Source: Rufibacter roseolus (GTDB lineage Bacteria; Bacteroidota; Bacteroidia; Cytophagales; Hymenobacteraceae). From it: DNA of 64,000 bases. The notes beneath the pieces are model-generated. The model made no database searches. It had not been told where the DNA came from and saw only the letters and a program-made list of their open reading frames with translations. The stretch is taken from positions 1-64,000 of the forward strand of contig NZ_JAFMSU010000001.1 in NCBI RefSeq assembly GCF_017916365.1. The letters are read 5' to 3'. Below, one piece after another: positions 40,306 through 48,900 of this stretch; position 1 is the stretch's first letter, and every line of letters begins with the position of its first letter. The translations under genes and the position numbers were made by a program.

Positions 40306-43122
40306 TTATAACTTTGGCTTCAGGTATTTGGCGGTATGGTTGTCTTCTTGCTTCACCAAGTCTTCCGGGGTGCCTTCAAACAGCAGGTGGCCGCCGTTAG
40401 TACCGCCTTCAGGGCCGAGGTCAATGATCCAGTCGGCGCATTTGATGATGTCCATGTTGTGCTCGATGACCAGTACGGTGTTGCCGTTTTCCACCAGGGC
40501 ATTCAGGGCCGTTAAAAGCTTGCTGATGTCGTGGAAGTGGAGGCCGGTGCTGGGCTCATCAAAGATGAACAGGATGTTGCCGTTGTGCGGCGTGGCGCCT
40601 TTGGTTAGGAACGAGGCCAGCTTCACGCGCTGCGCCTCGCCACCAGACAAGGTGTTGCTACTCTGCCCCAAGCGGATGTAACCCAAGCCCACATCTTGCA
40701 GCGGCTTTAGTTTCTCCAGAATTTTGGGCTGGTCTTTGAAGAAAATCAAGCTATCGTCAATGGTCATGTCCAGCACTTCGGAGATGTTTTTCTCGTGGTA
40801 CTGAATATCCAGGATGTCCTGCTTGAACTTCTGTCCGCCGCAGGCCTCGCAGGTGAGGTAGATATCAGCCATAAACTGCATCTCAATTTTCACCTGGCCC
40901 TCACCCTGGCATACTTCGCAACGGCCGCCTTCAATGTTGAACGAGAAGTGCGATGGCTTGAACCCGCGGGCTTTCGCCAGCGGCTGATCGGCGTACATGG
41001 TTCTGATGGCATCGTAGGCTTTCACGTAGGTCACCGGGTTGGAGCGCGACGATTTTCCGATGGGGTTTTGGTCCACGAACTCCACGTGCGCCACCTTGTT
41101 AATGTCGCCGGTGAGTTTGTCGAATTTACCCGTAGCATCAGCGTGGCCGCCCAAAGCTTTGATCAGCGATGGCGCCAAAATCTTCTTCACTAAGGTAGAT
41201 TTACCGGAGCCACTCACGCCCGTCACTACTGTCATCACGTCCAGCGGGAACTTAGCCGACACGTTTTTAAGGTTGTTCTCGCGGGCGCCGTGTACTTCCA
41301 CGCAGTTTCGCCACGGGCGGCGGGTGGCAGGAACCGGCACTTCCATTCGGCCGCTCAGGTAACGCCCGGTATAGGTATCGCTCTTCAGGAGTTCATCGAA
41401 AGTACCCTGGAACATGAGGTTTCCACCGCCGGAACCAGCTTCCGGACCGATATCCAGCACCTGGTCGGCGACTTCCATCATGCCTTCCTCGTGCTCTACC
41501 ACAATTACGGTGTTGCCCATCTCCTGCAAGCTGCGCAATACTCCAATCAATTGATCCGCGTCTTTCGGGTGCAAACCAATACTGGGTTCATCCAGGATGT
41601 ACATGGAGCCCACCAGCGCGCTACCCAAAGAGGTGGCCAGGTTGATGCGTTGACTTTCGCCTCCGGAAAGCGTATTAGAAAGACGGTTCAAGGTTAGGTA
41701 TCCCAGACCCACACGAGTGAGATAGCTCAGGCGGTTGGTTACTTCGGTTACCAAACGGTCGGCCACGGCCATGTCATGCTCGCTCAGGTTCAGGTTCTGG
41801 AAGAAGTCCAGCGTTTTGGTCACAGGCATGAGCACCAAATCAGTGATACTTTTTCCGTCTACTTTCACGTAACTGGCGTCTTTCCGCAGGCGCGAGCCTT
41901 TGCAGTCAGGGCAGGCGGTACGTCCGCGATAGCGCGACAGCAACACGCGATATTGAATTTTATGCGTCTGCGCCGAGATGTGCTTGAAGAAATCGGTGAG
42001 GCCCCCGAAGTACTTGTTACCGGTCCAGAGCAATTCCTGCTCGTCCTCGGTGAGTTCGTTGTACGGGCGGTGGATAGGGAAATCGAAGCGCACGCCGTTC
42101 TTGAGCAAGGGCTGCAGCCACTCGTTCTGTTTCTCGGTGCGCCACGGCGCGATGGCTCCCTCGTACACCGTCAGGCTTTTGTCTGGGATGACCAGGTCAG
42201 GATCGATGCCCAACACGCTACCCCAGCCTTCGCAGGTCTGGCAGGCGCCGTATGGGTTGTTGAAGGAGAAGAAGTTCACGTTAGGCTCCTCGAACACCAT
42301 GCCGTCCAGCTCAAAGCGGTTGGAGAACACGCGGGTCTCGTCACCGATCTGGATGTGGCATTCGTCGTGGCCTTCGTAGAAGGCGGTCTGCACCGAGTCT
42401 GCCAAGCGCATCTGCAGGCTTTCGTCTTCCTCGCCCTGCTTGATCACGGCGCGGTCAATCAGGATGGAAACCGTGCCTTTGGGCTCTTTCTGGCCCTCGG
42501 CGATGAGTTCCTCAATGAAAGAAACCTCGCCGTTGTAGAGCACACGGGAATAGCCTTTCTGCAGAAGCAGGTCCAGTTCTTTGCTGAGTTTCCGGTCTTT
42601 GCTCTGTTGCAGCGGCGCCAGGATCATGATGCGGGTACCGTCTTCCAGGGTCATCAGGAAATCGACCACGCTGGAAACGGTGTCCTTTTTCACTTCCTGC
42701 CCCGAAATAGGGGAAATGGTCTTGCCTATGCGGGCGTACAGCAGCTTGAGGTAATCGTAAATCTCGGTGCTGGTGCCCACGGTAGAGCGGTTGTTCCGGA
42801 TGCTGACCTTCTGCTCAATGGCAATGGCCGGACTGATGCCCCTGATGTAATCCACATCGGGTTTGTCCATGCGGCCAAGGAACTGGCGGGCGTAAGAGCT
42901 CAGGCTCTCCACGTACATGCGCTGCCCCTCGGCGTAGAGCGTGTCAAAGGCCAGGGACGATTTACCGGAACCGGAAAGGCCGGTCACCACAATGAACTGG
43001 TTACGCGGCAGGGCCACGCTCAGGTTCTTTAAGTTATGGACGCGGGCCCGCTTGATGATGATGTGCTCGCGGGCGTCCAGCGCGTCCAGTTCGGTATCTT
43101 GTTGAATGAGATCTTCTGTCAT
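40306..43122 (-). CDS. uvrA: Excinuclease ABC subunit A
   Basis: 938 residues, the damage-recognition ATPase of nucleotide excision repair. Two ABC modules: Walker A GLSGSGKSSLAFD near the N-terminus and GVSGSGKSTLVKKI past the middle, each with an LSGGE(S/A)QR signature. Zinc-binding cysteines are seen in CQTCEGWGSVLG, CPDCKGSRL and CEVCQGEGQVKIEM with CEACGGQKF. Length is standard. A -7 box TACCTTTG (43207-43214, minus strand) lies 84 bp upstream without a clear TTG partner. Monocistronic. Confidence 0.97.
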   Translation of the reverse strand: MTEDLIQQDTELDALDAREHIIIKRARVHNLKNLSVALPRNQFIVVTGLSGSGKSSLAFDTLYAEGQRMYVESLSSYARQFLGRMDKPDVDYIRGISPAIAIEQKVSIRNNRSTVGTSTEIYDYLKLLYARIGKTISPISGQEVKKDTVSSVVDFLMTLEDGTRIMILAPLQQSKDRKLSKELDLLLQKGYSRVLYNGEVSFIEELIAEGQKEPKGTVSILIDRAVIKQGEEDESLQMRLADSVQTAFYEGHDECHIQIGDETRVFSNRFELDGMVFEEPNVNFFSFNNPYGACQTCEGWGSVLGIDPDLVIPDKSLTVYEGAIAPWRTEKQNEWLQPLLKNGVRFDFPIHRPYNELTEDEQELLWTGNKYFGGLTDFFKHISAQTHKIQYRVLLSRYRGRTACPDCKGSRLRKDASYVKVDGKSITDLVLMPVTKTLDFFQNLNLSEHDMAVADRLVTEVTNRLSYLTRVGLGYLTLNRLSNTLSGGESQRINLATSLGSALVGSMYILDEPSIGLHPKDADQLIGVLRSLQEMGNTVIVVEHEEGMMEVADQVLDIGPEAGSGGGNLMFQGTFDELLKSDTYTGRYLSGRMEVPVPATRRPWRNCVEVHGARENNLKNVSAKFPLDVMTVVTGVSGSGKSTLVKKILAPSLIKALGGHADATGKFDKLTGDINKVAHVEFVDQNPIGKSSRSNPVTYVKAYDAIRTMYADQPLAKARGFKPSHFSFNIEGGRCEVCQGEGQVKIEMQFMADIYLTCEACGGQKFKQDILDIQYHEKNISEVLDMTIDDSLIFFKDQPKILEKLKPLQDVGLGYIRLGQSSNTLSGGEAQRVKLASFLTKGATPHNGNILFIFDEPSTGLHFHDISKLLTALNALVENGNTVLVIEHNMDIIKCADWIIDLGPEGGTNGGHLLFEGTPEDLVKQEDNHTAKYLKPKL

Positions 43123-43252
43123 ATGGAATTATAGCCTCTCTAGAACAACAACCGCGGAAGAATAATTCTGTTCAGGCGGGTTTAAAACAAGCGCGAGGCC
43201 AAACCGCAAAGGTAGGCATACGCATCGGGATTTAGAAAGGGAAGCGTGGATT

Positions 43253-43292
43253 CCGTTTTAAGGTTACTTTCTGAAAACCAAGCCACAAACGG
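43253..43292. repeat. PAL palindrome copy
   Basis: CCGTTTTAAGGTTACTTTC, then TGAAAACCAAGCCACAAACGG, in the divergent gap uvrA/THX, just upstream of the THX -33 box. Confidence 0.6.
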
Positions 43293-43302
43293 TTTTAGAA
43301 AC

Positions 43303-43333
43303 TTGCGCTTTTTAGCGTGGCTTTGTAACTTTC
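43303..43333 (+). promoter_or_regulatory. Promoter for the THX gene
   Basis: TTG (43303-43305), 20-nt spacer, TAACTTTC (43326-43333), one base from TAnnTTTG, 66 bp before the ATG. Confidence 0.5.
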
Positions 43334-43399
43334 TTTCCGTGACTCTCGCATGAGATAACTTGTCACCACATGTTTCATTTATAACCAATTACTATCACC

Positions 43400-43528
43400 A
43401 TGGGAAAAGGAGATAAAAAAAGCAAAAAAGGCAAGATCAGTAAAGGTTCTTACGGCAACAGCCGCCCCCAGAAACCGAAGAACGAGGCCACTAAAGCCGC
43501 TAAACTGACCATCGCCGGCAAAGCATAA
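43400..43528 (+). CDS. 30S ribosomal protein THX
   Basis: A 42-residue basic protein below normal ORF cut-offs: MGKGDKKSKKGKISKGSYG, then NSRPQKPKNEATKAAKL and TIAGKA before TAA. The GKGDxKS.KGKI.KGSYG.SRP core is the ribosomal THX signature (a small peptide in the head of the 30S subunit, first known from Thermus and present in Bacteroidota). The C-terminal 15 residues are longer than in the Thermus protein. Own promoter upstream and a 19-bp-stem terminator directly after the stop. Confidence 0.9.
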   Translation: MGKGDKKSKKGKISKGSYGNSRPQKPKNEATKAAKLTIAGKA

Positions 43529-43540
43529 ACCTTTTACGGC

Positions 43541-43583
43541 AACAGCGAGGCCCGCCAGAGAAATTCTGGCGGGCCTCGCTGTT
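43541..43583 (+). terminator. Terminator of the THX gene
   Basis: 19-bp perfect stem (43541-43559 with 43565-43583, GAGGCCCGCCAGA core), 5-nt loop, then TTAAG. It starts 13 bp after the stop. Confidence 0.8.
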
Positions 43584-43619
43584 TTAAGATTGATTCCAGA
43601 AATCGGGGCTAAAAACGAA
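43580..43619. repeat. PAL palindrome copy
   Basis: CTGTTTTAAGATTGATTCC, then AGAAATCGGGGCTAAAAACGA, joined to the right foot of the THX terminator. Confidence 0.5.
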
Positions 43620-43719
43620 AACAGAAGGTTCTCTGTGCAAGAAGCCTGGCCCTAGCCTAATCAGAAGGCACTCAGCGATGAAAGAAACTTTTTGTTTCCC
43701 CACCTTCCGGCATTCTTTT

Positions 43720-43727
43720 TATATTTG
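43720..43727 (+). promoter_or_regulatory. -7 box before the metal-efflux locus
   Basis: TATATTTG, 24 bp before the GTG start at 43751. A TTTTG lies 25 nt upstream, a longer spacer than usual. Confidence 0.45.
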
Positions 43728-43750
43728 CCCGCAGAACCTCCTCCCCTGTT

Positions 43751-44134
43751 GTGAAAGTCAGAGTTATCTTTTTTGCGGTTTACCTCTTGCTGGGCTCCCT
43801 GCTGCCCAACTCTGATTTGCACGAGCTGTCCAAAATCTCTGACCTGCTGCAGCATTACCAGACGCACATCGCCCTGAATGGCCAGCTGAGCTTCACAGAG
43901 TTTCTGGACATGCACTACCAGGGATCCGAGAACACCCCTTCAGAAAACCACGACCGGCTCCCGCTCAAACAGATGGGCAACTCGGCGTACGACTATTTTG
44001 TGGCCATGCCGCTGCTGCAACCTTTTTTCCAGGTGCAGGAAGCGCAGGAGCCACAGCAATTCACTTCTCATCCCCAATCCCGGGTTCCTGAGGCCTTCAC
44101 CGGCAGTATCTGGCAACCTCCGCAAGTGGCGTAA
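43751..44134 (+). CDS. Small exported protein of the metal-efflux locus
   Basis: 127 residues with a GTG start and an N-terminal signal or anchor (VKVRVIFFAVYLLLGSLLPNS). The mature part has HELSKISDLLQHYQTHIALN, FTEFLDMHYQG and ENHDRLPLKQ, a pattern I recall from small His-rich proteins encoded at the head of Bacteroidota CusA/CzcA efflux loci; histidines here could touch a metal. No named family. It precedes the pump gene by 369 bp that include a repeat unit, so co-transcription is possible but not certain. Confidence 0.7.
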   Translation: MKVRVIFFAVYLLLGSLLPNSDLHELSKISDLLQHYQTHIALNGQLSFTEFLDMHYQGSENTPSENHDRLPLKQMGNSAYDYFVAMPLLQPFFQVQEAQEPQQFTSHPQSRVPEAFTGSIWQPPQVA

Positions 44135-44503
44135 AACTCCTCCTTTTCTGGCTACATAAGCAGTTTGGCTAATTTAAAAAGGCCGGATCTTCTCTCTTTT
44201 GTCATCTTGGAAGGATGACAAAAAGGTCTGGTTACTTCAATCCTGTACGCAAAACGTAAAATGCGTTTCTGATCTATTTTCTGATAAACAGGCCAAAAAC
44301 GCATCCTCGACTCAGGAATCAGGACTTAGAACTCAGGACTCATTGTTTGACCTCATAGCGTCCGGAGGACCTGCGAGCGTCTCCGCCAATAGCCTCAACC
44401 TCATCCTCCCAGAAACCTCTGCGCTACCACAAGCCGGAAGGTTCTCTCATCCTGCTGCTAACTGCCAAACCCGGCGAATGCAGCTTCATTCCAACGCAAG
44501 AAC
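44135..44503. other. Intergenic region before the efflux pump gene
   Basis: No gene. A 10-bp hairpin TTTTGTCATC/GATGACAAAA (44197-44206 with 44214-44223) and a reversed composite repeat unit (44261-44387) occupy it. Confidence 0.6.
44261..44387 (-). repeat. Composite R2-R5-PAL unit, copy 2 (reversed)
   Basis: PAL with paired outer arms ATGCGTTT/AAACGCAT (44261-44304), then R5 (ACTCAGGAATCAGGACTTAG and on), then R2 (TTGACCTCATAGCGTCC, GGAGGACCTGCGAGCGTC, to 44387). Confidence 0.65.
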
Positions 44504-47500
44504 ATGTTACAGAAGATTATAGAGTTTTCCATCAAGAACAAGCTGGTGATCGGCTTGCTTACGGTGGCTTTGGTGGCGTGGGGCGTGTACAACGTGCAGC
44601 GCCTGCCCATTGATGCCGTGCCAGACATCACCAACAACCAGGTCCAGGTCATCACGGTGTCGCCGTCTTTGGGCGCGCAGGAAGTGGAGCGCCTTATCTC
44701 TTTTCCCGTGGAATTGTCGGTGGCCAGCGTGCCGGGCATTACGGAGATAAGGTCGTTCTCCCGCTTCGGGCTGTCTTTGGTGACGGTGGTCTTTGACGAG
44801 GACCGCGACATTTACTGGGCCCGCCAGCAGATCACCGAGAAGCTGAAAGAAGCCGAGGAGCAGATCCCCGAGGGCATGGGTTCGCCCACCCTAGCCCCCG
44901 TTTCCACCGGTCTAGGCGAGATTTACCAGTACGAACTGCACCCCGCACCCGGCTTTGAGCACAAGTACAACGCCACTGAGCTGCGTTCCATCCAGGACTG
45001 GATTGTGCGGCGGCAACTGTTGGGCACCCCCGGCGTAGCCGAGGTCAGCAGTTTCGGGGGGAACCTGAAGCAATACGAAGTGGCCATCAACCCCGAGAAG
45101 CTGCGCAGTTTCAACCTCACCATCACCCAGGTGTTCGATGCGCTGGAGAAAAACAACGCCAACGCAGGCGGCGCTTACATTGAGAAAGACCCTAACGCCT
45201 ACTTCATCCGGACCGAAGGCTTGGTGAAAACCAAGGAAGACATCGGGCGCGTGGTAGTCACCAACACGCCCGGTGGTGCTCCGGTGCTTATCAGAGATTT
45301 GGCCGAGGTGCGCGAAGGCTCGGCCATCCGCTACGGTGCCATGGTGAACGAGCACGGCGAGGTGGCCGGTGGCATCGTGATGATGCTCAAAGGCGAAAAC
45401 TCCTCCCAAGTCATCCAGCGGGTGAAAGACAAAGTAGCCGAGATCCGGAAAACCCTGCCCGAGGGCGTGGTGCTGGAGCCGTTCCTGGACCGCACCAAAC
45501 TGGTGAACCGCGCCATCAGCACGGTAGAAAAAAACCTCGCCGAGGGTGCTTTGATTGTGGTCTTCGTGTTGGTGCTGCTCCTGGGCAACCTGCGGGCGGG
45601 GCTGTTGGTGGCCTCGGTGATCCCGCTGGCTATGCTGTTTGCCATCTCGCTTATGAACGTGTTCGGCGTATCGGGGAACCTCATGAGTTTGGGTGCGCTG
45701 GATTTCGGGTTGATTGTGGATGGGGCCGTGATCATTGTGGAGAGCGTGATCCATAACATCCAGACCAGCGAGTATTCTCAGCAGGGTGTGTTCAAACTCT
45801 CGCGCAAGCAGATGGACGATGAGGTGCAGGGCTCGGCGAGCAAAATGATGGGCTTTGCGTCGTTCGGACAGATCATCATCTTGATAGTGTACCTGCCTAT
45901 TCTGGCGCTGGTGGGCATTGAAGGCAAGATGTTCAAACCCATGGCGCAGACCGTTTCCTTCGCTATTCTGGGGGCGTTCCTGCTGTCGCTCACCTATGTG
46001 CCCATGATGTCATCGCTGGTGTTGAGCCGCAAAACCCAGCACAAAGAGAACATCTCAGACAAGATCATGAACGCCATTAACCGGGCGTACCAGCCGCTGC
46101 TCAACTTCGCGCTACGGGCTAAAATGCTGGTGCTGGGCATCGCCCTGGGGCTGTTCGCGTTGAGTCTGGTGCTGTTCACACAAATGGGCGGGGAGTTTAT
46201 TCCGTCTCTGGACGAGGGCGATTTCGCCATTGAAACCCGCGTGCTTACCGGCAGCTCTCTCAACGAGACCATCAAAGTGGTGCAGAAAGCTTCCGAAGTC
46301 CTGAAAAAGACCTTCCCCGAGGTAGAGAAAGTGGTCACCAAAATCGGCTCTGCCGAAGTGCCTACTGAGCCCAACCCCGTGGAATTGGGCGACATGATTG
46401 TGGTCCTGAAGGAACGCTCTGAGTGGACCAGCGCCAGCTCCCGCGTAGAACTAGCCAACAAAATGTCTGAGGTACTGCACCAGAACCTGCCGCAGGCTTC
46501 CTTCGGGGTGCAGCAGCCCATCCAGATGCGCTTCAACGAGCTCATGACCGGCGCCCGGCAAGACGTGGTGCTCAAAATCTATGGCGAAGACATGGACCAA
46601 CTGGCCCGCGCCGCGGAGAAAATCGGCAAGCTCATCCAACCCATTGAAGGCGCGCAGGACCTGTATATTGAGGAAATGAGCGGACTGCCGCAGGTGGTGG
46701 TGGAATACGACCGCGAGAGCATGGCGCGCTACGGCCTCACCATTGAAGACGTGAACCGCACCGTCACCGCTGGGTTCGCGGGCGAGGTTGCCGGTCAGGT
46801 CTACGAGGGCGAGAAACGCTTTGACCTGGTGGTGCGCCTGAACCAGCAGAACCGACGCGATATCTCTGACGTGCAGCGCCTCTACGTGAGCAACGCCAAC
46901 GGCCTGCAGATTCCGCTGGAGCACATTGCCAAAGTGGAGATGAAGGAAGGCCCCAACCAGATCCAACGAGACGGAACCCGCCGGCGCATCACCATCGGGT
47001 TCAACGTGCGTAACCGCGATGTGCAGAGCATTGTCACCGAGATCCAGCAGAAAATAGAGGGTAAGATCAAGCTGCCGCCGGGCTACACCATCACCTACGG
47101 CGGCGAGTTCCAGAACCTGATCGAAGCAAAAAAACGCCTTTTGGTGGCCGTACCGCTGGCCCTGGCGCTCATCTTCGTGCTGCTGTTTTTCGCCTTCAAA
47201 TCCATCAAGCAGTCCATTCTCATCTTCACGGCCATTCCGCTCTCGGCCATTGGGGGCATCTTCGCCTTGCTCCTGCGCGATATGCCGTTCAGTATCTCGG
47301 CGGGCGTGGGCTTTATTGCGCTGTTTGGCGTGGCCGTACTCAACGGAATCGTGATGATCGGGTACTTTAACCAGCTCAAAGCTGGCGGCATGACCAATCT
47401 GGAACAGATCATCCGGGAAGGAACGGCGGCTCGTCTGCGGCCCATCGTGATGACGGCCACGGTGGCCTCGCTCGGGTTCCTGCCCATGGCCTTGTCTTCC

Positions 47501-48898
47501 TCGGCGGGCGCCGAAGTCCAGAAACCGCTGGCTACCGTGGTGATCGGCGGATTGCTTTCGGCCACGCTGCTCACGCTGGTGGTGCTGCCCATCATCTACT
47601 ATTTCTCCGAGAAAGGTTTGGGCGGATTGAAAAACTCGGGCACAGGCCTGAAAAAACTAAAAAAAGAAGCCGCCCTGGGCTTGGTACTGTTCTGCCTGGC
47701 TTTACCGAAGGTAGGTCAGGCCCAAACGCCGCAAACCCTTTCTTTGGCGCAGGTCCTGGAGTTGGCGCAACAGAACAACAAACAGCTACGCAGCGCAGCG
47801 CTGGAAGTGGAAATGCGCGGTGCTCTGCAGAAAACGGCGGTGGATATCCCTAAAACCGAGGTGACCTACAGCCAGGGTGAGATCAATAGCCCCGTCACCG
47901 ATGACCGCATTGGCGTGAGCCAGACCATTCCGTTCCCTACCACGTGGAATGCGCAAGGCAAACTGTTGCAGGAGCAGAAAAACCTGAGCCAACAGCAACT
48001 GAACCTGCAGCAGCACGAGTTAGCTTACCAAGTGAAACAGGCGTATGCGCGCCTGGCGTTTCTGCACGGCACCGCCCAGCTGTTACAGCGGCAAGACAGC
48101 ATCTTCCAGGTGTTGGAACGGGCGGCCGACGTACGGTTCAGAACCGGCGAGACCGGTCTGCTGGAGAAAACAACTGCCACCACCCAACGCCTGGAACTCA
48201 CCGACCGGATACGGCAGAACCAAACGGCCTTGTCCGTAGCCCAGGCGCAACTGAACGCCTTGATCCAGGCACCCGAGCCCCTGGTAATCACCCCGGAGCC
48301 GTTGCGAGCAGACAGCACCACTATCGGCGCTGCCGCCCTTGAAAGTCACCCGCTGCTTTCTGTGTACCAGCAGCAGATCACCGTGGCCGACCGCGAGCAA
48401 CAGGCCGAGAAAAGCAAACTGGCGCCGGATATTACCTTGGGCTACTTCAACCAATCGTTGATTGGCACCTATGACATCAACAGCCGCGTGGAAACGGCAG
48501 TAGACCGGGGCCGACGGTTCCAGGGCGTGGAAGCAGGATTGGCGGTGCCGCTGTGGCAGGGACCGCAGCGGGCGCGGGTGAAAGCCGCCGCGCTGGGCAA
48601 GCAGGCCGCCGAGGCCACGCTGCAAAACCAACAGTACCTGCTGCAGAACGAATGGCAGGCTGCCCAGGCCACGCATCAGCAACTGCGCCTGAGCCTGCAG
48701 TTCTACCAGCGACAAGTGCTGGGGAACGCCCGCCTGGCCCTCACACAAGCTGATAAGGCTTACCGTAGTGGCGAGGCCAGTTACCTGAGCTACCTGCAAG
48801 CCGCCGACCAACAGCTGCGTACCCAACAGAACTACCTTCAGCTCCTGCTGGATTATCAATTAAACGTCTTTCAACTCCAACACTTAGGAGGCAACTAA
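44504..48898 (+). CDS. CusA/CzcA-type metal-efflux RND pump fused to a TolC-like channel
   Basis: 1464 residues. Residues 1 to about 1040 are a full heavy-metal RND transporter: N-terminal span, two periplasmic loops, and the proton-relay segment GALDFGLIVDGAVIIVESV with D400 and D406. From about 1049 a lysine-rich stretch (KKLKKEAA) leads into a second hydrophobic segment and a signal-peptidase-like site (LALPKVGQAQ), then a 390-residue TolC/OEP domain with two helical-barrel repeats (LSLAQVLELAQQNNKQLRSA onwards; AYRSGEASYLSYLQAADQ). The fusion recurs in Bacteroidota pumps as I recall. The frame is open throughout, so it is no sequencing artefact. The adaptor gene follows after 2 bp. Confidence 0.9.
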   Translation: MLQKIIEFSIKNKLVIGLLTVALVAWGVYNVQRLPIDAVPDITNNQVQVITVSPSLGAQEVERLISFPVELSVASVPGITEIRSFSRFGLSLVTVVFDEDRDIYWARQQITEKLKEAEEQIPEGMGSPTLAPVSTGLGEIYQYELHPAPGFEHKYNATELRSIQDWIVRRQLLGTPGVAEVSSFGGNLKQYEVAINPEKLRSFNLTITQVFDALEKNNANAGGAYIEKDPNAYFIRTEGLVKTKEDIGRVVVTNTPGGAPVLIRDLAEVREGSAIRYGAMVNEHGEVAGGIVMMLKGENSSQVIQRVKDKVAEIRKTLPEGVVLEPFLDRTKLVNRAISTVEKNLAEGALIVVFVLVLLLGNLRAGLLVASVIPLAMLFAISLMNVFGVSGNLMSLGALDFGLIVDGAVIIVESVIHNIQTSEYSQQGVFKLSRKQMDDEVQGSASKMMGFASFGQIIILIVYLPILALVGIEGKMFKPMAQTVSFAILGAFLLSLTYVPMMSSLVLSRKTQHKENISDKIMNAINRAYQPLLNFALRAKMLVLGIALGLFALSLVLFTQMGGEFIPSLDEGDFAIETRVLTGSSLNETIKVVQKASEVLKKTFPEVEKVVTKIGSAEVPTEPNPVELGDMIVVLKERSEWTSASSRVELANKMSEVLHQNLPQASFGVQQPIQMRFNELMTGARQDVVLKIYGEDMDQLARAAEKIGKLIQPIEGAQDLYIEEMSGLPQVVVEYDRESMARYGLTIEDVNRTVTAGFAGEVAGQVYEGEKRFDLVVRLNQQNRRDISDVQRLYVSNANGLQIPLEHIAKVEMKEGPNQIQRDGTRRRITIGFNVRNRDVQSIVTEIQQKIEGKIKLPPGYTITYGGEFQNLIEAKKRLLVAVPLALALIFVLLFFAFKSIKQSILIFTAIPLSAIGGIFALLLRDMPFSISAGVGFIALFGVAVLNGIVMIGYFNQLKAGGMTNLEQIIREGTAARLRPIVMTATVASLGFLPMALSSSAGAEVQKPLATVVIGGLLSATLLTLVVLPIIYYFSEKGLGGLKNSGTGLKKLKKEAALGLVLFCLALPKVGQAQTPQTLSLAQVLELAQQNNKQLRSAALEVEMRGALQKTAVDIPKTEVTYSQGEINSPVTDDRIGVSQTIPFPTTWNAQGKLLQEQKNLSQQQLNLQQHELAYQVKQAYARLAFLHGTAQLLQRQDSIFQVLERAADVRFRTGETGLLEKTTATTQRLELTDRIRQNQTALSVAQAQLNALIQAPEPLVITPEPLRADSTTIGAAALESHPLLSVYQQQITVADREQQAEKSKLAPDITLGYFNQSLIGTYDINSRVETAVDRGRRFQGVEAGLAVPLWQGPQRARVKAAALGKQAAEATLQNQQYLLQNEWQAAQATHQQLRLSLQFYQRQVLGNARLALTQADKAYRSGEASYLSYLQAADQQLRTQQNYLQLLLDYQLNVFQLQHLGGN

Positions 48899-48900
48899 CC

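Noticed and set aside
47640-47780. Possible frameshift or missed stop between the RND pump and TolC genes
   Set aside because: The frame is continuous, and the same fusion is known in Bacteroidota CusA/CzcA proteins; no remnant stop or start with a gap is visible.
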